A DNA stretch of 38,354 bases from assembly GCA_040003205.1 (NCBI GenBank), contig JBDUDA010000002.1, positions 1 to 38,354 on the forward strand. Direction: 5' to 3'. Numbering within the stretch: position 1 is the first letter of the stretch; every line of letters begins with the position of its first letter. The notes below the pieces were generated by a model, which did not search any database, was not told the origin of the DNA, and was given only the letters and a program-made list of their open reading frames with translations. The stretch comes from JALYIM01 sp040003205. Its GTDB lineage: Bacteria; Acidobacteriota; Terriglobia; Terriglobales; Acidobacteriaceae. The position numbers and the translations under genes were made by a program. This document shows, in pieces, positions 1-9,020 of the stretch.

Positions 1-1
1 C

Positions 2-199
2 TTCCACCTGGCTAAGTGCCGTTTCATTCATGAAAGCGCCAACGACAAATCGAAGCTGCGAACGATCTCGGCCCAACAAGCCAAAGCGGAAGGTTTCGTT
101 CCGTGCATACGTTGTCTGGGAGAATATTTGACTCTGGGACCATCTTCGAAAACCGACCATGCGGAGCTGGCCGATGCTGCCGGACACGTCGACCACTGA
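2..199 (+). CDS. C-terminal fragment of a protein with an Ada-like zinc-binding motif
   Basis: An open frame enters from the left edge and stops with TGA at 197-199, leaving 65 residues of a protein whose start lies outside the window. The first 43 residues carry FHLAKC, then about 30 residues later PCIRC. This spacing (Cys, then a CxxC after a G-x-x-PC turn) resembles the small Cys4 zinc module of the Ada N-terminus and of some nuclease-associated proteins (typical pattern YHRxxC...GYxPCxxC). The last 20 residues look unstructured. Neither the catalytic part nor the function of the full protein can be seen. The stop lies only 37 bp from the stop of the convergent chelatase gene, so the two genes converge. 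Confidence 0.5.
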   Translation, partial: FHLAKCRFIHESANDKSKLRTISAQQAKAEGFVPCIRCLGEYLTLGPSSKTDHAELADAAGHVDH

Positions 200-236
200 C
201 CGGACGCGGAATGCCGGCAGTTCGACAGCAGCACTT

Positions 237-776
237 TCAGGCGCAAGTTCTTACTAAAGTTGGGGGCAAAGATTCTTTGAGTGTTCTCGAACCCGCCGTC
301 TCTCTAACGATCTGCTTGAGTAGGCGGGCCATGCGGGGGTCTTCTCCCACCGGCGGCAGTACCTGAATTTCCAATTCAGGATAGTGCGCTCTCACCTCGT
401 CCACCCGTTCAGGGACATCGGTTTTAAGATGGGCCCCTGCGGCCATAAACAGGGGTAACAACCGGACCTTCAAGATTTTACGATCGACGCAGCGGCCAGC
501 CACCTCGAGCAGTGTCGGTCCGACGAATTCCAGATATGCCAGCCGAATCCGGTCCGGTCCGAGATCATCGACCAGTTCATGCTTGAGCTTTTCGAAGGGG
601 GCGCACCATCGCGGATCTTTGCTGCCGTGCGCGAGTAGGACGAGGCAATCAGTTGGCGCAAGCACGACTCCGCTTTCGTCGGAGAAGCGGGCGGTGGTCG
701 CTCTGCAATCGATATCAAACAAAGCCTCGGCCACAAGAAAAGTCACCGGATCGAGATTGTTTTCTTTGCAATTCAT
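237..776 (-). CDS. CbiX/SirB-like class II chelatase (sirohydrochlorin chelatase family)
   Basis: A 179-residue protein of the single-domain CbiX/SirB size. These enzymes insert Co2+ or Fe2+ into sirohydrochlorin in cobalamin or siroheme synthesis. Visible hallmarks are LVLLAHGSKDPRW at residues 46-58, with the metal-site His50, followed by AYLEFVGPTL (80-89) and PLFMAAGAHLKTDVP (108-122) with the second conserved His116. The first about 40 residues are not part of the conserved fold, so the real start may be internal; the ATG at 776 is the longest option. No other tetrapyrrole gene is nearby, so the pathway (siroheme, cobalamin or an unrelated chelatase role) cannot be decided from context. 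Convergent with the fragment at 2-199. Confidence 0.8.
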   Translation of the reverse strand: MNCKENNLDPVTFLVAEALFDIDCRATTARFSDESGVVLAPTDCLVLLAHGSKDPRWCAPFEKLKHELVDDLGPDRIRLAYLEFVGPTLLEVAGRCVDRKILKVRLLPLFMAAGAHLKTDVPERVDEVRAHYPELEIQVLPPVGEDPRMARLLKQIVRETAGSRTLKESLPPTLVRTCA

Positions 777-1110
777 TTCGACTGATCTGGCTTCACGGGA
801 ACGTTGTAGTTGAAGCTACTCTTCTGAATTTGATTAACGGAAGACGGGATCGCACGCTCGAATTCCATTTCTTAACTGTAGATACAACCATGGTCACGTA
901 CAAGAGACAATGGGAAGTCGAGAAGACATATGTGAGTGGCGAGAAATAATGGACTACCAATTTGCCGGTGAAGCAAATCCAAGGCAGCTAGTGCGGTCGC
1001 CTGTGGGCATCCCAACAATTTAAGCCTTAGCATATTAAGAGCGCGGGGACGTTGGATTGTGAATTAAAGTCTGGCGTCCGCAGCACGGTGGAAAAGCAGA
1101 GGTCGATGAT
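777..1110. other. Intergenic spacer, no gene recognised
   Basis: About 330 bp separate the divergent chelatase and SDR genes. I see no convincing coding frame, tRNA or strong terminator. Only very short open frames occur (for example 24 codons from the ATG at 949). Promoters for both flanking genes must lie here, but no box was clear enough to call. Confidence 0.4.
1098..1103 (+). promoter_or_regulatory. Ribosome binding site supporting a TTG start
   Basis: AGAGGT lies 7 nt before the TTG at 1111. It supports the non-ATG start of the SDR/DUF2867 gene, because no in-frame ATG lies close to the start of the Rossmann strand. Confidence 0.55.
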
Positions 1111-2565
1111 TTGAATATTCTTGTCGCTGGCGCATCGGGATACATCGGGCGTCAGCTCGTCCCTCGACTGGCGAGAGCCGGACACTCCGTCTACTGCATG
1201 GTGCGCGATCCCGATCGCGTCAGAAAGACTTTCCCCCGCGAAGTAAACCTGGTAGCGGCAGATGCTCTGAAAGCCGAGACCTTGCTACCAGCCCTCACCA
1301 ACATGGATGTTGTGTATTACCTGATCCATTCAATGAACGAGGGAGAGAAGGGCTTTGAGGAGCGCGACATTGCCGCAGCCTCGAACTTCGCGAGCACGGC
1401 AAAATCTGCGGGAGTTAAACGGCTTATCTATCTCGGAGGGTTGGGAAAATCCGGTGCCACGTTATCTGCTCACCTCAAGAGCAGGCACCATACGGGCGAA
1501 ATTCTCCGCCGGCTCGGCCCCCCGGTGACAGAATTGCGCGCGGCGATTATTGTCGGCAACGGCAGCATTTCTTTTGAAATGATTCGCTATCTCAGCGAGC
1601 GCCTTCCGGCGATGATCTGCCCCCGCTGGGTGACAACTCGAGTCCAGCCGATTGCAATTGATGACATCCTTGCCTATCTGGTCGCTACTCTGGATGCGCC
1701 AGCATCAGTTGATCAGATCATCGAAATCGGCGGGGCCGGCGTGGAAACTTATTACAGCATGATGGTGATTTATGCACGAGTCCGTGGATTACGGCGGTGG
1801 TTATTGCGCGTTCCGGTATTGACTCCTAGATTGTCTTCTTACTGGCTCGATCTGGTCACTCCAATACCAGCGGCGATTAGTCGTCCCTTGATTGAGGGCT
1901 TGCGCAGCGAGGTCATCGTTTGTGATGGCAAAGCCAAAAACATTTTCCCTGACATTGTCCCAGTAAATTACGAGCAAGCGGTGCGGCGGGCATTCGACCG
2001 TCCCGACCCCGCAGCTACCGAATCATCCGTTGTGCATTCGGCGCAAAGTGATCGCGGGCACCGCCTGTTACGGCGCGATGGCCTGGTCCTGGACATCAGC
2101 CACCGGCTGGTGAATGCGCCAATATCGACACTCTTTAACCTCGTTCAGGGCATTGGTGGTAAACGAGGATGGCTTTACGCCAACCAGTTGTGGCAGATTC
2201 GCGGAATTATTGACAGCCTGTTCGGAGGAGTTGGGCTGCGACGCGGACGGGTGGATCCCGACCGCTTGAATGCCGGGGATACTCTCGATTTTTGGACTGT
2301 CCAGGATGTAGTCGAGAATGCCCGCATTCTTCTAAGGGCAGAAATGAAGGTGCCGGGACGCGCGTGGCTGGAATTTACTTTCAAGCCAGCTAACGCGAAT
2401 ACCACCCATTTTTACTGCGTGGCAGTCTTCGAACCGCTGGGATTGGGAGGTGAGCTTTACTGGGATGTACTCTATCCGATTCATTGGATGATCTTCCGCG
2501 GGTTGACCAGCAAGATAAAAGCCGCCGCGGAGTCGAGCGCGCGAACGGCACCCACCGCTACTTGA
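1111..2565 (+). CDS. SDR-family NAD(P)-binding protein with C-terminal DUF2867
   Basis: A 484-residue two-domain protein. Residues 1-290 form an atypical/extended SDR Rossmann domain: MNILVAGASGYIGRQL opens with the GxxGxxG dinucleotide motif (Gly7, Gly10, Gly13), and VVYYLIHSMNEG follows at the usual place for a strand-4 segment. Residues from about 310 to 475 match the DUF2867 type of domain seen behind such SDRs, with a Trp- and Arg-rich stretch and a final EPLGLGGELYWDVLYPIHW segment. This architecture is usually annotated as an NAD(P)H-binding protein or epimerase-like oxidoreductase; its substrate is unknown. The start is TTG with a good ribosome binding site. It is monocistronic and followed by a gene on the opposite strand. 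Confidence 0.85.
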   Translation: MNILVAGASGYIGRQLVPRLARAGHSVYCMVRDPDRVRKTFPREVNLVAADALKAETLLPALTNMDVVYYLIHSMNEGEKGFEERDIAAASNFASTAKSAGVKRLIYLGGLGKSGATLSAHLKSRHHTGEILRRLGPPVTELRAAIIVGNGSISFEMIRYLSERLPAMICPRWVTTRVQPIAIDDILAYLVATLDAPASVDQIIEIGGAGVETYYSMMVIYARVRGLRRWLLRVPVLTPRLSSYWLDLVTPIPAAISRPLIEGLRSEVIVCDGKAKNIFPDIVPVNYEQAVRRAFDRPDPAATESSVVHSAQSDRGHRLLRRDGLVLDISHRLVNAPISTLFNLVQGIGGKRGWLYANQLWQIRGIIDSLFGGVGLRRGRVDPDRLNAGDTLDFWTVQDVVENARILLRAEMKVPGRAWLEFTFKPANANTTHFYCVAVFEPLGLGGELYWDVLYPIHWMIFRGLTSKIKAAAESSARTAPTAT

Positions 2566-2659
2566 CCGCGAACGAAACCAGCAATGCGCTAGCGGACATT
2601 TGAGAACCTTCAGTTCAGCCCAGAGCGCAAATACAGCGATTCGCCGGCTGCCCTCAAAG

Positions 2660-4348
2660 TTACAACGGTTTCTTGTGGAGAGCCGGTTCGATGGAACTGC
2701 TCTGCCCCGCAGCGCTCAATCTCAGAACCGCACGCAACCTTAGCAATATCCCCAACAAGAAGACCACCGTGAGTGTCCACATTCCCACGACGACATCTAC
2801 GACCCATCCCGGCGCCTGTCCTGCTCGTCGCAGTAAAAAAGGCAGGAAATTCCAGCAGGTGATGTGAGCGTAGTCCCAAGGATCTTCAGTCATGGCATGG
2901 TTGTTCAATCCCCAGGCATCCATCTTCCCGAGAGCGTACGCCGCAATGTTCTTAAGACGAAGCACAATCACCCAGGTTGGATGGCCTAACGTTTCCATCT
3001 GATAAATCTCGAGTGGCAACCAAAACGCGAGCGAGGCGATCTGGACGATGGTGCCGATGATGATCAGTGCTAAGCCCGACGTCCAAACGAGAGTTCCGAG
3101 TTGGCTTCGATACCTCAGCAGCAGGGGACCAGACACGAATGCGACAAATTGCGCGGCGGTAGAAACGTAGCGATCGCCCCAGGCAAAATCCCCGCTCCAG
3201 ACTGTGTATCTCGCATAAAGGCAGATGTAAGCCAGCAGCATCAGAAAGACCGCAATCAGATAGGCGCGTATTTCCGGACGAAACCGCCGCCATCCCACGA
3301 CTGCCAGCAGAATCGTCAGTAGCACGAGAGGATCGAATAGAAATATAGATTTTTCAGGCGTGATGAGAGGTCCGAGAAAGCCGACATGGAAAGGAGTTTC
3401 CCAGGGATAGTTCGCCGGGAGCGTGGGATCAAGGTGCTTATACTTCTCAGCGAAAGTTTTAACGTAGGTAGTGAAGAAAGATCCGAAGCGGTGATATTGA
3501 TACACCCGGTCAATCAGCAGGAAAATCGAATATACCGGTGCCGCGGTTTTGACGTAGGTGACAAATCGCATCCACAGCGCTCTCCCATGTACACCCTCGA
3601 AGCAGAGGACGAGGAGAAGAAAGGCGGCACCGGCGAGCAGGTCGAGTCCAGTCGTAAGGCGAGTCAGTAGATTGAGTCCGAAGGCGGCCGAACCGATCAG
3701 CAGTAAACGCCGATTTCCGTTGCGCAACCACTCATATTGAAAAGTAAAGCCGATCAACGTTAGAAGCATGATGTAGTTGTTCTCCATCATGTTCTGGGCA
3801 TAATGCAGATGAGTAGTCGAGAACAGCAGCGCTAGAATTCCTGCGACCGACTGCGGCGTAGTGAACGCGAGCAGCCGCAAGAAGCGGAACCCAACCAACG
3901 CCGTTAGCAAGTTCACTAATGTGCTGACACAAAGGCTGACAAATATGCTTCGTACCGCGGGATCGTTCCCTGAGTAATTCGCAAACAAAGGAAGGCGTTC
4001 CAGCCCGGTTCCGACAATATCGAAAGGCAGCAGTAGCAGCGACTGCCCCATGCCATACCAGTCGTAAAGTTTCCCACCCCGCCCATACAGACCAAACTCG
4101 GGATACTCCTGCGGAAATACCGGCGGTTCAGAAGTCCAGAATGAGTGTGCGGTCTGCAAGCGATGCATGGTGTCGGCAGAACCTAATTCTCCCGACTGAA
4201 TGACAAGCGTTCCGAGGCAGGTAGCGAGGCACAGTAGAAACAGTGGATCCCGAAACCATCGTTGCAGACGCATTAACATTGCGGATGATGGTAAAGCAGG
4301 GGCGGCCCATCTCAAAGCAGGTTCAGTTGCCGGACCTCGGCGATCCAT
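2660..4348 (-). CDS. Polytopic membrane protein, possible GT-C type glycosyltransferase
   Basis: A 562-residue protein with roughly ten or more hydrophobic helices spread over its whole length, the first at about residues 34-52. The first extracytoplasmic loop contains GELGSADTMHRL, with Glu54 and Asp59, and then KLYDWYGMGQSLLLLP near 93-108. An acidic residue in the first loop followed by many helices is typical of GT-C lipid-phosphate-sugar-dependent glycosyltransferases (GT39/PMT-like). I infer that class, but the similarity is by architecture only. Internal Met24 and Met26, just before the first helix, are plausible alternative starts. Divergent from the exported protein at 4393 with only 44 bp between them. 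Confidence 0.6.
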   Translation of the reverse strand: MDRRGPATEPALRWAAPALPSSAMLMRLQRWFRDPLFLLCLATCLGTLVIQSGELGSADTMHRLQTAHSFWTSEPPVFPQEYPEFGLYGRGGKLYDWYGMGQSLLLLPFDIVGTGLERLPLFANYSGNDPAVRSIFVSLCVSTLVNLLTALVGFRFLRLLAFTTPQSVAGILALLFSTTHLHYAQNMMENNYIMLLTLIGFTFQYEWLRNGNRRLLLIGSAAFGLNLLTRLTTGLDLLAGAAFLLLVLCFEGVHGRALWMRFVTYVKTAAPVYSIFLLIDRVYQYHRFGSFFTTYVKTFAEKYKHLDPTLPANYPWETPFHVGFLGPLITPEKSIFLFDPLVLLTILLAVVGWRRFRPEIRAYLIAVFLMLLAYICLYARYTVWSGDFAWGDRYVSTAAQFVAFVSGPLLLRYRSQLGTLVWTSGLALIIIGTIVQIASLAFWLPLEIYQMETLGHPTWVIVLRLKNIAAYALGKMDAWGLNNHAMTEDPWDYAHITCWNFLPFLLRRAGQAPGWVVDVVVGMWTLTVVFLLGILLRLRAVLRLSAAGQSSSIEPALHKKPL

Positions 4349-4392
4349 CTAGAATCACCTGAGACATCAACGATTCTCGCCCACGAAAACTC

Positions 4393-5436
4393 ATGCGATC
4401 TGCTACTGGTATTCGATTGGTATTGTTGACTGTGTTTATTTGCGCTCTAGTAGCTTTCCCAGCCCACGCGCAAACGAACACCAAACGTTTGATTCTTAAA
4501 GATGGCTCCTATCAGATCGCGACCAAGTGGGAAGTAAAAGGCGAGCGCGTGCGCTACTACAGCGCTGAACGCGGAGATTGGGAGGAAGTTCCCAACTCGA
4601 TGGTGGATTGGGCTGCGACTGAGAAGTATTTGCAAGATCGCGCTTCCGGAAAACCTCTCGCGCAAAATCTCGTGCCGAATAAAGAAGACGAAGCAGACGA
4701 GAAGGAGGAGGCGCTCAAGTCTCCATCTGTGGCCCCGGGCCTCCGTTTGTCGGGCGACGGCGGTATCTGGTTGCTCGATAACTACGGCAGCCAACCGCAA
4801 CTGGTGGAGTTGCCGCAGAGTGACGGCGAAGTAAACCGCAACACCAAAAGAAATATTCTTCGTGCCGCCATCAATCCCGTTGCTGGAAGCAAACAGACAA
4901 TCGAATTGAAAGGCCTTCACGCCGGTGTCAGCGCGCACGCCACCTTGCCTTCGATATACATCAGCGTCGCGCAGGACGATCCCTCCAGCACGAGCAACGC
5001 CGGCAGTCAAAGTGAGAAACAAACTTCGGACAAAACATCGAAGGAGCAAGCACTCCCATGGGACCGTTTCCGTATCGTCAAATTGCAGAGCAAGCAAGAC
5101 AAGAGAATCGTCGGTGATGTCAAGATCGCAATCTACGGGAAAACCAGCCAGCAGCAGGACCTCGTAGCCACCACGACCGAAAAGCTCACTGGCGATTGGA
5201 TCAAACTGACTCCCACCAACAATCTTGCGAGCGGAGAATATGCGGTCGTGGAAGTGCTCGGCAAGGAAGGAATCAATCTTTATGTTTGGGATTTTAGGGT
5301 TGATCCTGATGCCCCCGCCAATCAACTTGTCGTGAAGCCAGACTCGTCTGAAGTCAACCCCGAAACGCCCAAGCTTGAAAATCGCTTCGCGCAACCCAGT
5401 ACTCAGCCTATGCCGATTGTTTCTGCTGCTTCCTGA
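4393..5436 (+). CDS. Exported hypothetical protein
   Basis: A 347-residue protein with a clear Sec signal peptide (hydrophobic core about 8-24, likely cleavage after AHA at 26). After it comes a small beta-rich segment, LILKDGSYQIATKWEV (33-48), then a charged linker rich in Glu and Lys near 95-110. A predicted beta domain with GDGGIWLLDNYG follows, and then a low-complexity Ser/Thr/Lys stretch around 195-215. I do not recognise a characterised family; the fold and partner are unknown. It probably acts in the periplasm or at the outer membrane. The coding frame overlaps the end of the convergent decarboxylase gene by 34 bp. A long antisense frame over the same DNA is rejected, because only this frame has a signal peptide and an ordered protein-like composition. 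Confidence 0.7.
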   Translation: MRSATGIRLVLLTVFICALVAFPAHAQTNTKRLILKDGSYQIATKWEVKGERVRYYSAERGDWEEVPNSMVDWAATEKYLQDRASGKPLAQNLVPNKEDEADEKEEALKSPSVAPGLRLSGDGGIWLLDNYGSQPQLVELPQSDGEVNRNTKRNILRAAINPVAGSKQTIELKGLHAGVSAHATLPSIYISVAQDDPSSTSNAGSQSEKQTSDKTSKEQALPWDRFRIVKLQSKQDKRIVGDVKIAIYGKTSQQQDLVATTTEKLTGDWIKLTPTNNLASGEYAVVEVLGKEGINLYVWDFRVDPDAPANQLVVKPDSSEVNPETPKLENRFAQPSTQPMPIVSAAS

Positions 5437-6845
5437 ATTCTTTTCCAGGCTCTTTCCACGTGCCGCGACGTTGTGTTTGTTTGGCCAACGCAAAAACGCA
5501 GAGTCAACTTTCCACGTAAGCGAGTGTGCGTCAGGTAGAGATCGCCACTGCTATTCAGTCGGTCCATCAACTCCTGATTCGCGTCGTCACTCGCTTTGTG
5601 ACGAAAGCAGACCAGATTAAGCGGAACAGGCGCGGTCAACTCAAAGCGCGCGTCTTCCTTCACCCAGTTGGCAAATCGCCTTGCCAGTTCGACATGCTCA
5701 CGGATATGAAATTGCAATCCCTCCACGCCGTAATGGCGGATTACAAACCAAAGTTTCAGTGAGCGAAAGCGGCGACCCAATGGGATTTGCCAGTCACGAT
5801 AATCCAATACCGCTCCGGATTCCGTCGCTTGATTGCGAAGATACTCAGGCAGCACACTGAGAGTCTTGATGAGGGCGGTGCGATCCGCGACATAGAAGCA
5901 ATCGCAATCAAAATTCGTGAACATCCATTTATGCGGATTGAATGAGTAGCTGTCGGCGTACTCAAGTCCCTCGTGAATGCGTCGGAACTCCGGACAAAGG
6001 GCCGCCGTACCGGACATCGCTGCGTCCACATGCAGCCACACGCCTTCTTTCTGGCAAATCCTTCCAATCGCGGCTAAGGGATCCATGGCATTCGAGGAAG
6101 TTGTTCCCACGGTAGCGCATACGAAACAGGGCAGAAGTCCCGCGCTACGGTCGCTGGCCATCTCTTCAGCCAGTAAGTGGGGATTCATGGCGAAACTATC
6201 GTCGACATCTACCACGCGAAGTCTTTCGGAACCGAGGCCCGCAATCTGGACCGCCTTCTGTACCGACGAGTGCGCTTGTGACGACGTGTAGGCCACCAGG
6301 CGGCCGTCGCATCCGCGCGAGTTGCTGGCGAACTGTGTCGCACGTTCTCGAGCCGCGAGCAGCGCACACAGCGTCGCGCTCGAGGCTGTATCTTGAATGA
6401 CTCCCCCTCCCTGTTTCGAAGAAAGAAATTTGTCCGGCAATCCCAGCATCGCCACCAGCCAGTCCAAAACGTGCGTCTCGAGTTCGGTGCAAGCGGGGCT
6501 GGTCGCCCAAAGCATGCCCTGTACTCCCAGTCCAGAAGAAAGCAGGTCGCCTAAGATGGATGGTCCGGAGCTGTTCGATGGAAAGAATGCGAAGAAATTT
6601 GGCGACTGCCAATGCGTAATGCCCGGAAGGATGAGCCTTTCGACGTCGTTCAATATCGCATCGAACGATTCTCCAGAGGAAGGCGGGGCCGCAGGCAGGG
6701 ATGCTCGAATCTCTCCGGGCTTGGCCTGCGACAACACTGGATAATGCTCAACTCGCGAATAGTAATCGGCAATCCAATCAATCGCCGCATGGCCATGCTT
6801 TCGAAAGTCTTCGGGTTGCATATGAAAGGTTTTTTTGTCGGGCAT
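5403..6845 (-). CDS. PLP-dependent group II amino acid decarboxylase (aromatic-L-amino-acid decarboxylase-like)
   Basis: A 480-residue fold-type I decarboxylase, close to the usual length of bacterial and animal AADC enzymes. The cofactor lysine is in SFNPHKWMFTNFDC (Lys306). The Asp that contacts the pyridine nitrogen is Asp274 in WLHVDAAMSG, and the ring-stacking His192 is in SSQAHSSVQKA. The N-terminus (EDFRKHGHAAIDWIADYY) is the typical dimer-swapped helix segment. The reaction is removal of CO2 from an L-amino acid, most likely an aromatic one (Trp, Tyr, Phe or Dopa); the exact substrate cannot be read from the sequence. The gene diverges from proB across 120 bp and converges, with a 34-bp overlap, on the exported hypothetical gene. 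Confidence 0.88.
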   Translation of the reverse strand: MPDKKTFHMQPEDFRKHGHAAIDWIADYYSRVEHYPVLSQAKPGEIRASLPAAPPSSGESFDAILNDVERLILPGITHWQSPNFFAFFPSNSSGPSILGDLLSSGLGVQGMLWATSPACTELETHVLDWLVAMLGLPDKFLSSKQGGGVIQDTASSATLCALLAARERATQFASNSRGCDGRLVAYTSSQAHSSVQKAVQIAGLGSERLRVVDVDDSFAMNPHLLAEEMASDRSAGLLPCFVCATVGTTSSNAMDPLAAIGRICQKEGVWLHVDAAMSGTAALCPEFRRIHEGLEYADSYSFNPHKWMFTNFDCDCFYVADRTALIKTLSVLPEYLRNQATESGAVLDYRDWQIPLGRRFRSLKLWFVIRHYGVEGLQFHIREHVELARRFANWVKEDARFELTAPVPLNLVCFRHKASDDANQELMDRLNSSGDLYLTHTRLRGKLTLRFCVGQTNTTSRHVERAWKRIQEAAETIGIG

Positions 6846-6896
6846 TAGCTAAATTCCTCGCGAGACTGGTAAAGAGCGAAAGCAGGTCATCGGCAG

Positions 6897-6911
6897 CGCT
6901 CGGGATGACAA
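6897..6911. repeat. Copy of a dispersed CGCTCGRGATGACA element
   Basis: CGCTCGGGATGACAA lies in the spacer between the decarboxylase and proB. The same core occurs at 37880-37893 and, with A for G, at 13711-13725. All copies are intergenic, which fits a dispersed non-coding repeat family rather than a gene feature. Confidence 0.45.
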
Positions 6912-6965
6912 CTTCTCGAGTCAACATTCGCCAAATCTTGTCAGAGTGCTAAATTATCATTACTC

Positions 6966-7718
6966 ATGCGTCTGGTCGTAAAAGTCGGCACCAGTCTGAT
7001 CGCCCCGGGTGGACGCATAGACACTTTGCGCATGCGCGCGCTGGTTGACCAACTCGACTTATCTCGTCACGAATACTTGATTGTGAGTTCGGGCGCGATC
7101 GCCTCGGGGATGCTGAATTTAGGACTGACCCAAAAACCGACGAGCGTGCCCCTGATGCAGGCCTGCGCGGCCGTGGGACAGAGCGTGCTCATGCACACCT
7201 ACGAGCAGCTTTTTTTCGGAAAAAAGGTTGTCGCTCAGTTGTTGTTATCGAGCGATGACTTCACATCTCCCACGCGCTACAGGAATCTCCAGAACACGCT
7301 TCATGAGTTGCTGAAGCTCGGAGTTGTGCCAGTCGTGAACGAAAATGACAGTGTGTCTGTACACGAACTAGTTGGCGCTTTTGGTGATAATGACGTACTC
7401 AGCGCGCTGCTGGCGAATGCCGTTAAAGCCGATTGGCTGCTGCTGTTGACCGATGTGGATGGATTTTACGTGCCAAATGGCAAGCGGCCGCGACTGCTGC
7501 GGACCGTCCGCAAGCTGACAGACCGTATGGAAAAACTATGTGAGGGCAAGAGCGCGCTTGGCCGCGGAGGCATGCGCTCCAAGCTGCGCGCCGCCAAGTC
7601 CGCCAGCAACGCCGGGGTCCACGTGGCCATCGCGAATGGCAGGCACGATAATGCGATCGAGTGGGCCATCAAGCAAAAGATCGGAACGTACTTTCCGCCG
7701 TCGCGTGGAAAAAGATGA
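6966..7718 (+). CDS. proB: Glutamate 5-kinase (short form without PUA domain)
   Basis: First enzyme of proline synthesis: phosphorylates L-glutamate with ATP to glutamyl 5-phosphate in the cytoplasm. The 250 residues cover a complete amino-acid-kinase domain: VVKVGTSLIAPGG (4-16) at the nucleotide loop, IVSSGAIASGM (39-49), PVVNENDSVSV for glutamate binding, LLLTDVDGFY, and GRGGMRSKLRAA for ATP binding. Many bacterial ProB proteins are about 370 residues with a C-terminal PUA domain; here the protein ends after the kinase domain. The TGA overlaps the ATG of proA (ATGA), so the two genes are translationally coupled. Confidence 0.95.
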   Translation: MRLVVKVGTSLIAPGGRIDTLRMRALVDQLDLSRHEYLIVSSGAIASGMLNLGLTQKPTSVPLMQACAAVGQSVLMHTYEQLFFGKKVVAQLLLSSDDFTSPTRYRNLQNTLHELLKLGVVPVVNENDSVSVHELVGAFGDNDVLSALLANAVKADWLLLLTDVDGFYVPNGKRPRLLRTVRKLTDRMEKLCEGKSALGRGGMRSKLRAAKSASNAGVHVAIANGRHDNAIEWAIKQKIGTYFPPSRGKR

Positions 7719-8974
7719 CCGCTACCGCGAACACCGTAACACTCTCGACGCGCGAGAAACTGTTGCGGGCCAAAAGTGCAGCCTCCAAACTCGCACAACT
7801 TTCCACGATTGAGAAAAATTCCATCCTGCTGGCAATGGCGACGGCCATCGAGAGTTCGTCGCAGAGCATACTTCAGGCAAATCAGATTGATCTCGACTGT
7901 TCTGGTCTTGCCGGCGCCATGCGGGATCGCTTGATGCTGAGTCCAGATCGCATACACGCTATGGCTGACGGCGTCCGCGATGTGATGAAGCTGGAAGATC
8001 CGGTATACAAGACGCTCTCGGAATGGACTCGTCCAAATGGACTCCGCATTCGCAAGCTTAGTGTTCCCTTGGGAGTGATTGGAATCATCTACGAATCTCG
8101 TCCCAACGTTACCGTCGACACGGTGGCCCTGTCGCTCAAGACCAGCAATGCAATCGTTTTGCGCGGCGGCAAGGAAGCGGCGCACAGCAATCAGCGGCTG
8201 GTCGAGATTCTGACCTCAGTGGTGGGTGTTCCTGAAGGAGCTATCGAACTGCTCGATTCCAGCACTCGCGATTCCGTGAAAGAACTGATTAGCGCGCGCG
8301 GGCTCGTTGACGTCATCATTCCTCGTGGCGGAGCGAAATTGATTTCTTATGTGACGGAGAATTCGTCCGTACCGGTGATCGAAACCGGCGCGGGAAATTG
8401 TCACATTTTCGTAGACGCATCCGCCGATCTCGATATGGCGGACGAGATTATTCTCAATGCTAAATTACAGCGTCCGTCGGTTTGCAACGCTGCCGAAAAA
8501 CTATTGGTACACGAGGCCATCGCCGCAGAATATATTCCGAGAATTGTCGAGAAACTCATTGCGAGCGGGGTCGAAGTCCGGGGAGACGACGAAACCTGCC
8601 GCCTGACGAAGGGCTTAAAAGTGAGTCTGGCCAGCTCGCAGGATTGGGGAGAAGAATATCTGCGGCTCTGCATCGCGGTTGCCGCCATTCCTGGTGTGGA
8701 CGATGCCATCGCACACATCAATCGTTACTCGACCAAACATTCTGAGGCGATCATCACGAATGATGATACAAACGCGCGCCGGTTTCTTCGCCTGGTGGAC
8801 TCGGCTGCCGTGTACTGGAATGCGTCTACTCGTTTCTCGGACGGAGGAGAATTCGGATTTGGCGCCGAGATTGGCATCAGTACGCAAAAACTCCATTGCC
8901 GCGGCCCCTTTGCATTGACCGAATTGACCTCCTCAAAGTATGAGGTGTTTGGAACCGGACAAGTCCGGACGTGA
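7715..8974 (+). CDS. proA: Glutamate-5-semialdehyde dehydrogenase (gamma-glutamyl phosphate reductase)
   Basis: Second enzyme of proline synthesis: NADPH-dependent reduction of glutamyl 5-phosphate to glutamate-5-semialdehyde. The 419-residue length is standard. Landmarks are PLGVIGIIYESRPNVTVD (118-135), ALSLKTSNAIVLRGGKEA (138-155), VIETGAGNCH (221-230) and the catalytic cysteine in QRPSVCNAAEKLLV (Cys257). An upstream ATG at 7661 lies inside proB in another frame; the start at 7715 is preferred because it forms the ATGA overlap with the proB stop and gives the normal family N-terminus. Acts with ProB, probably as a channelling complex. Confidence 0.95.
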   Translation: MTATANTVTLSTREKLLRAKSAASKLAQLSTIEKNSILLAMATAIESSSQSILQANQIDLDCSGLAGAMRDRLMLSPDRIHAMADGVRDVMKLEDPVYKTLSEWTRPNGLRIRKLSVPLGVIGIIYESRPNVTVDTVALSLKTSNAIVLRGGKEAAHSNQRLVEILTSVVGVPEGAIELLDSSTRDSVKELISARGLVDVIIPRGGAKLISYVTENSSVPVIETGAGNCHIFVDASADLDMADEIILNAKLQRPSVCNAAEKLLVHEAIAAEYIPRIVEKLIASGVEVRGDDETCRLTKGLKVSLASSQDWGEEYLRLCIAVAAIPGVDDAIAHINRYSTKHSEAIITNDDTNARRFLRLVDSAAVYWNASTRFSDGGEFGFGAEIGISTQKLHCRGPFALTELTSSKYEVFGTGQVRT

Positions 8975-9020
8975 CACCGACCGGCCGTTCTTCGTCCCGG
9001 CATTCTCCCACAGGAAATAA

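Noticed and set aside
4447..5493. Open frame of 348 codons antisense to the exported hypothetical gene
   Set aside because: The plus-strand frame has a clean signal peptide and a protein-like composition; the antisense product is Arg/Leu-rich and has no motif or ribosome binding site.
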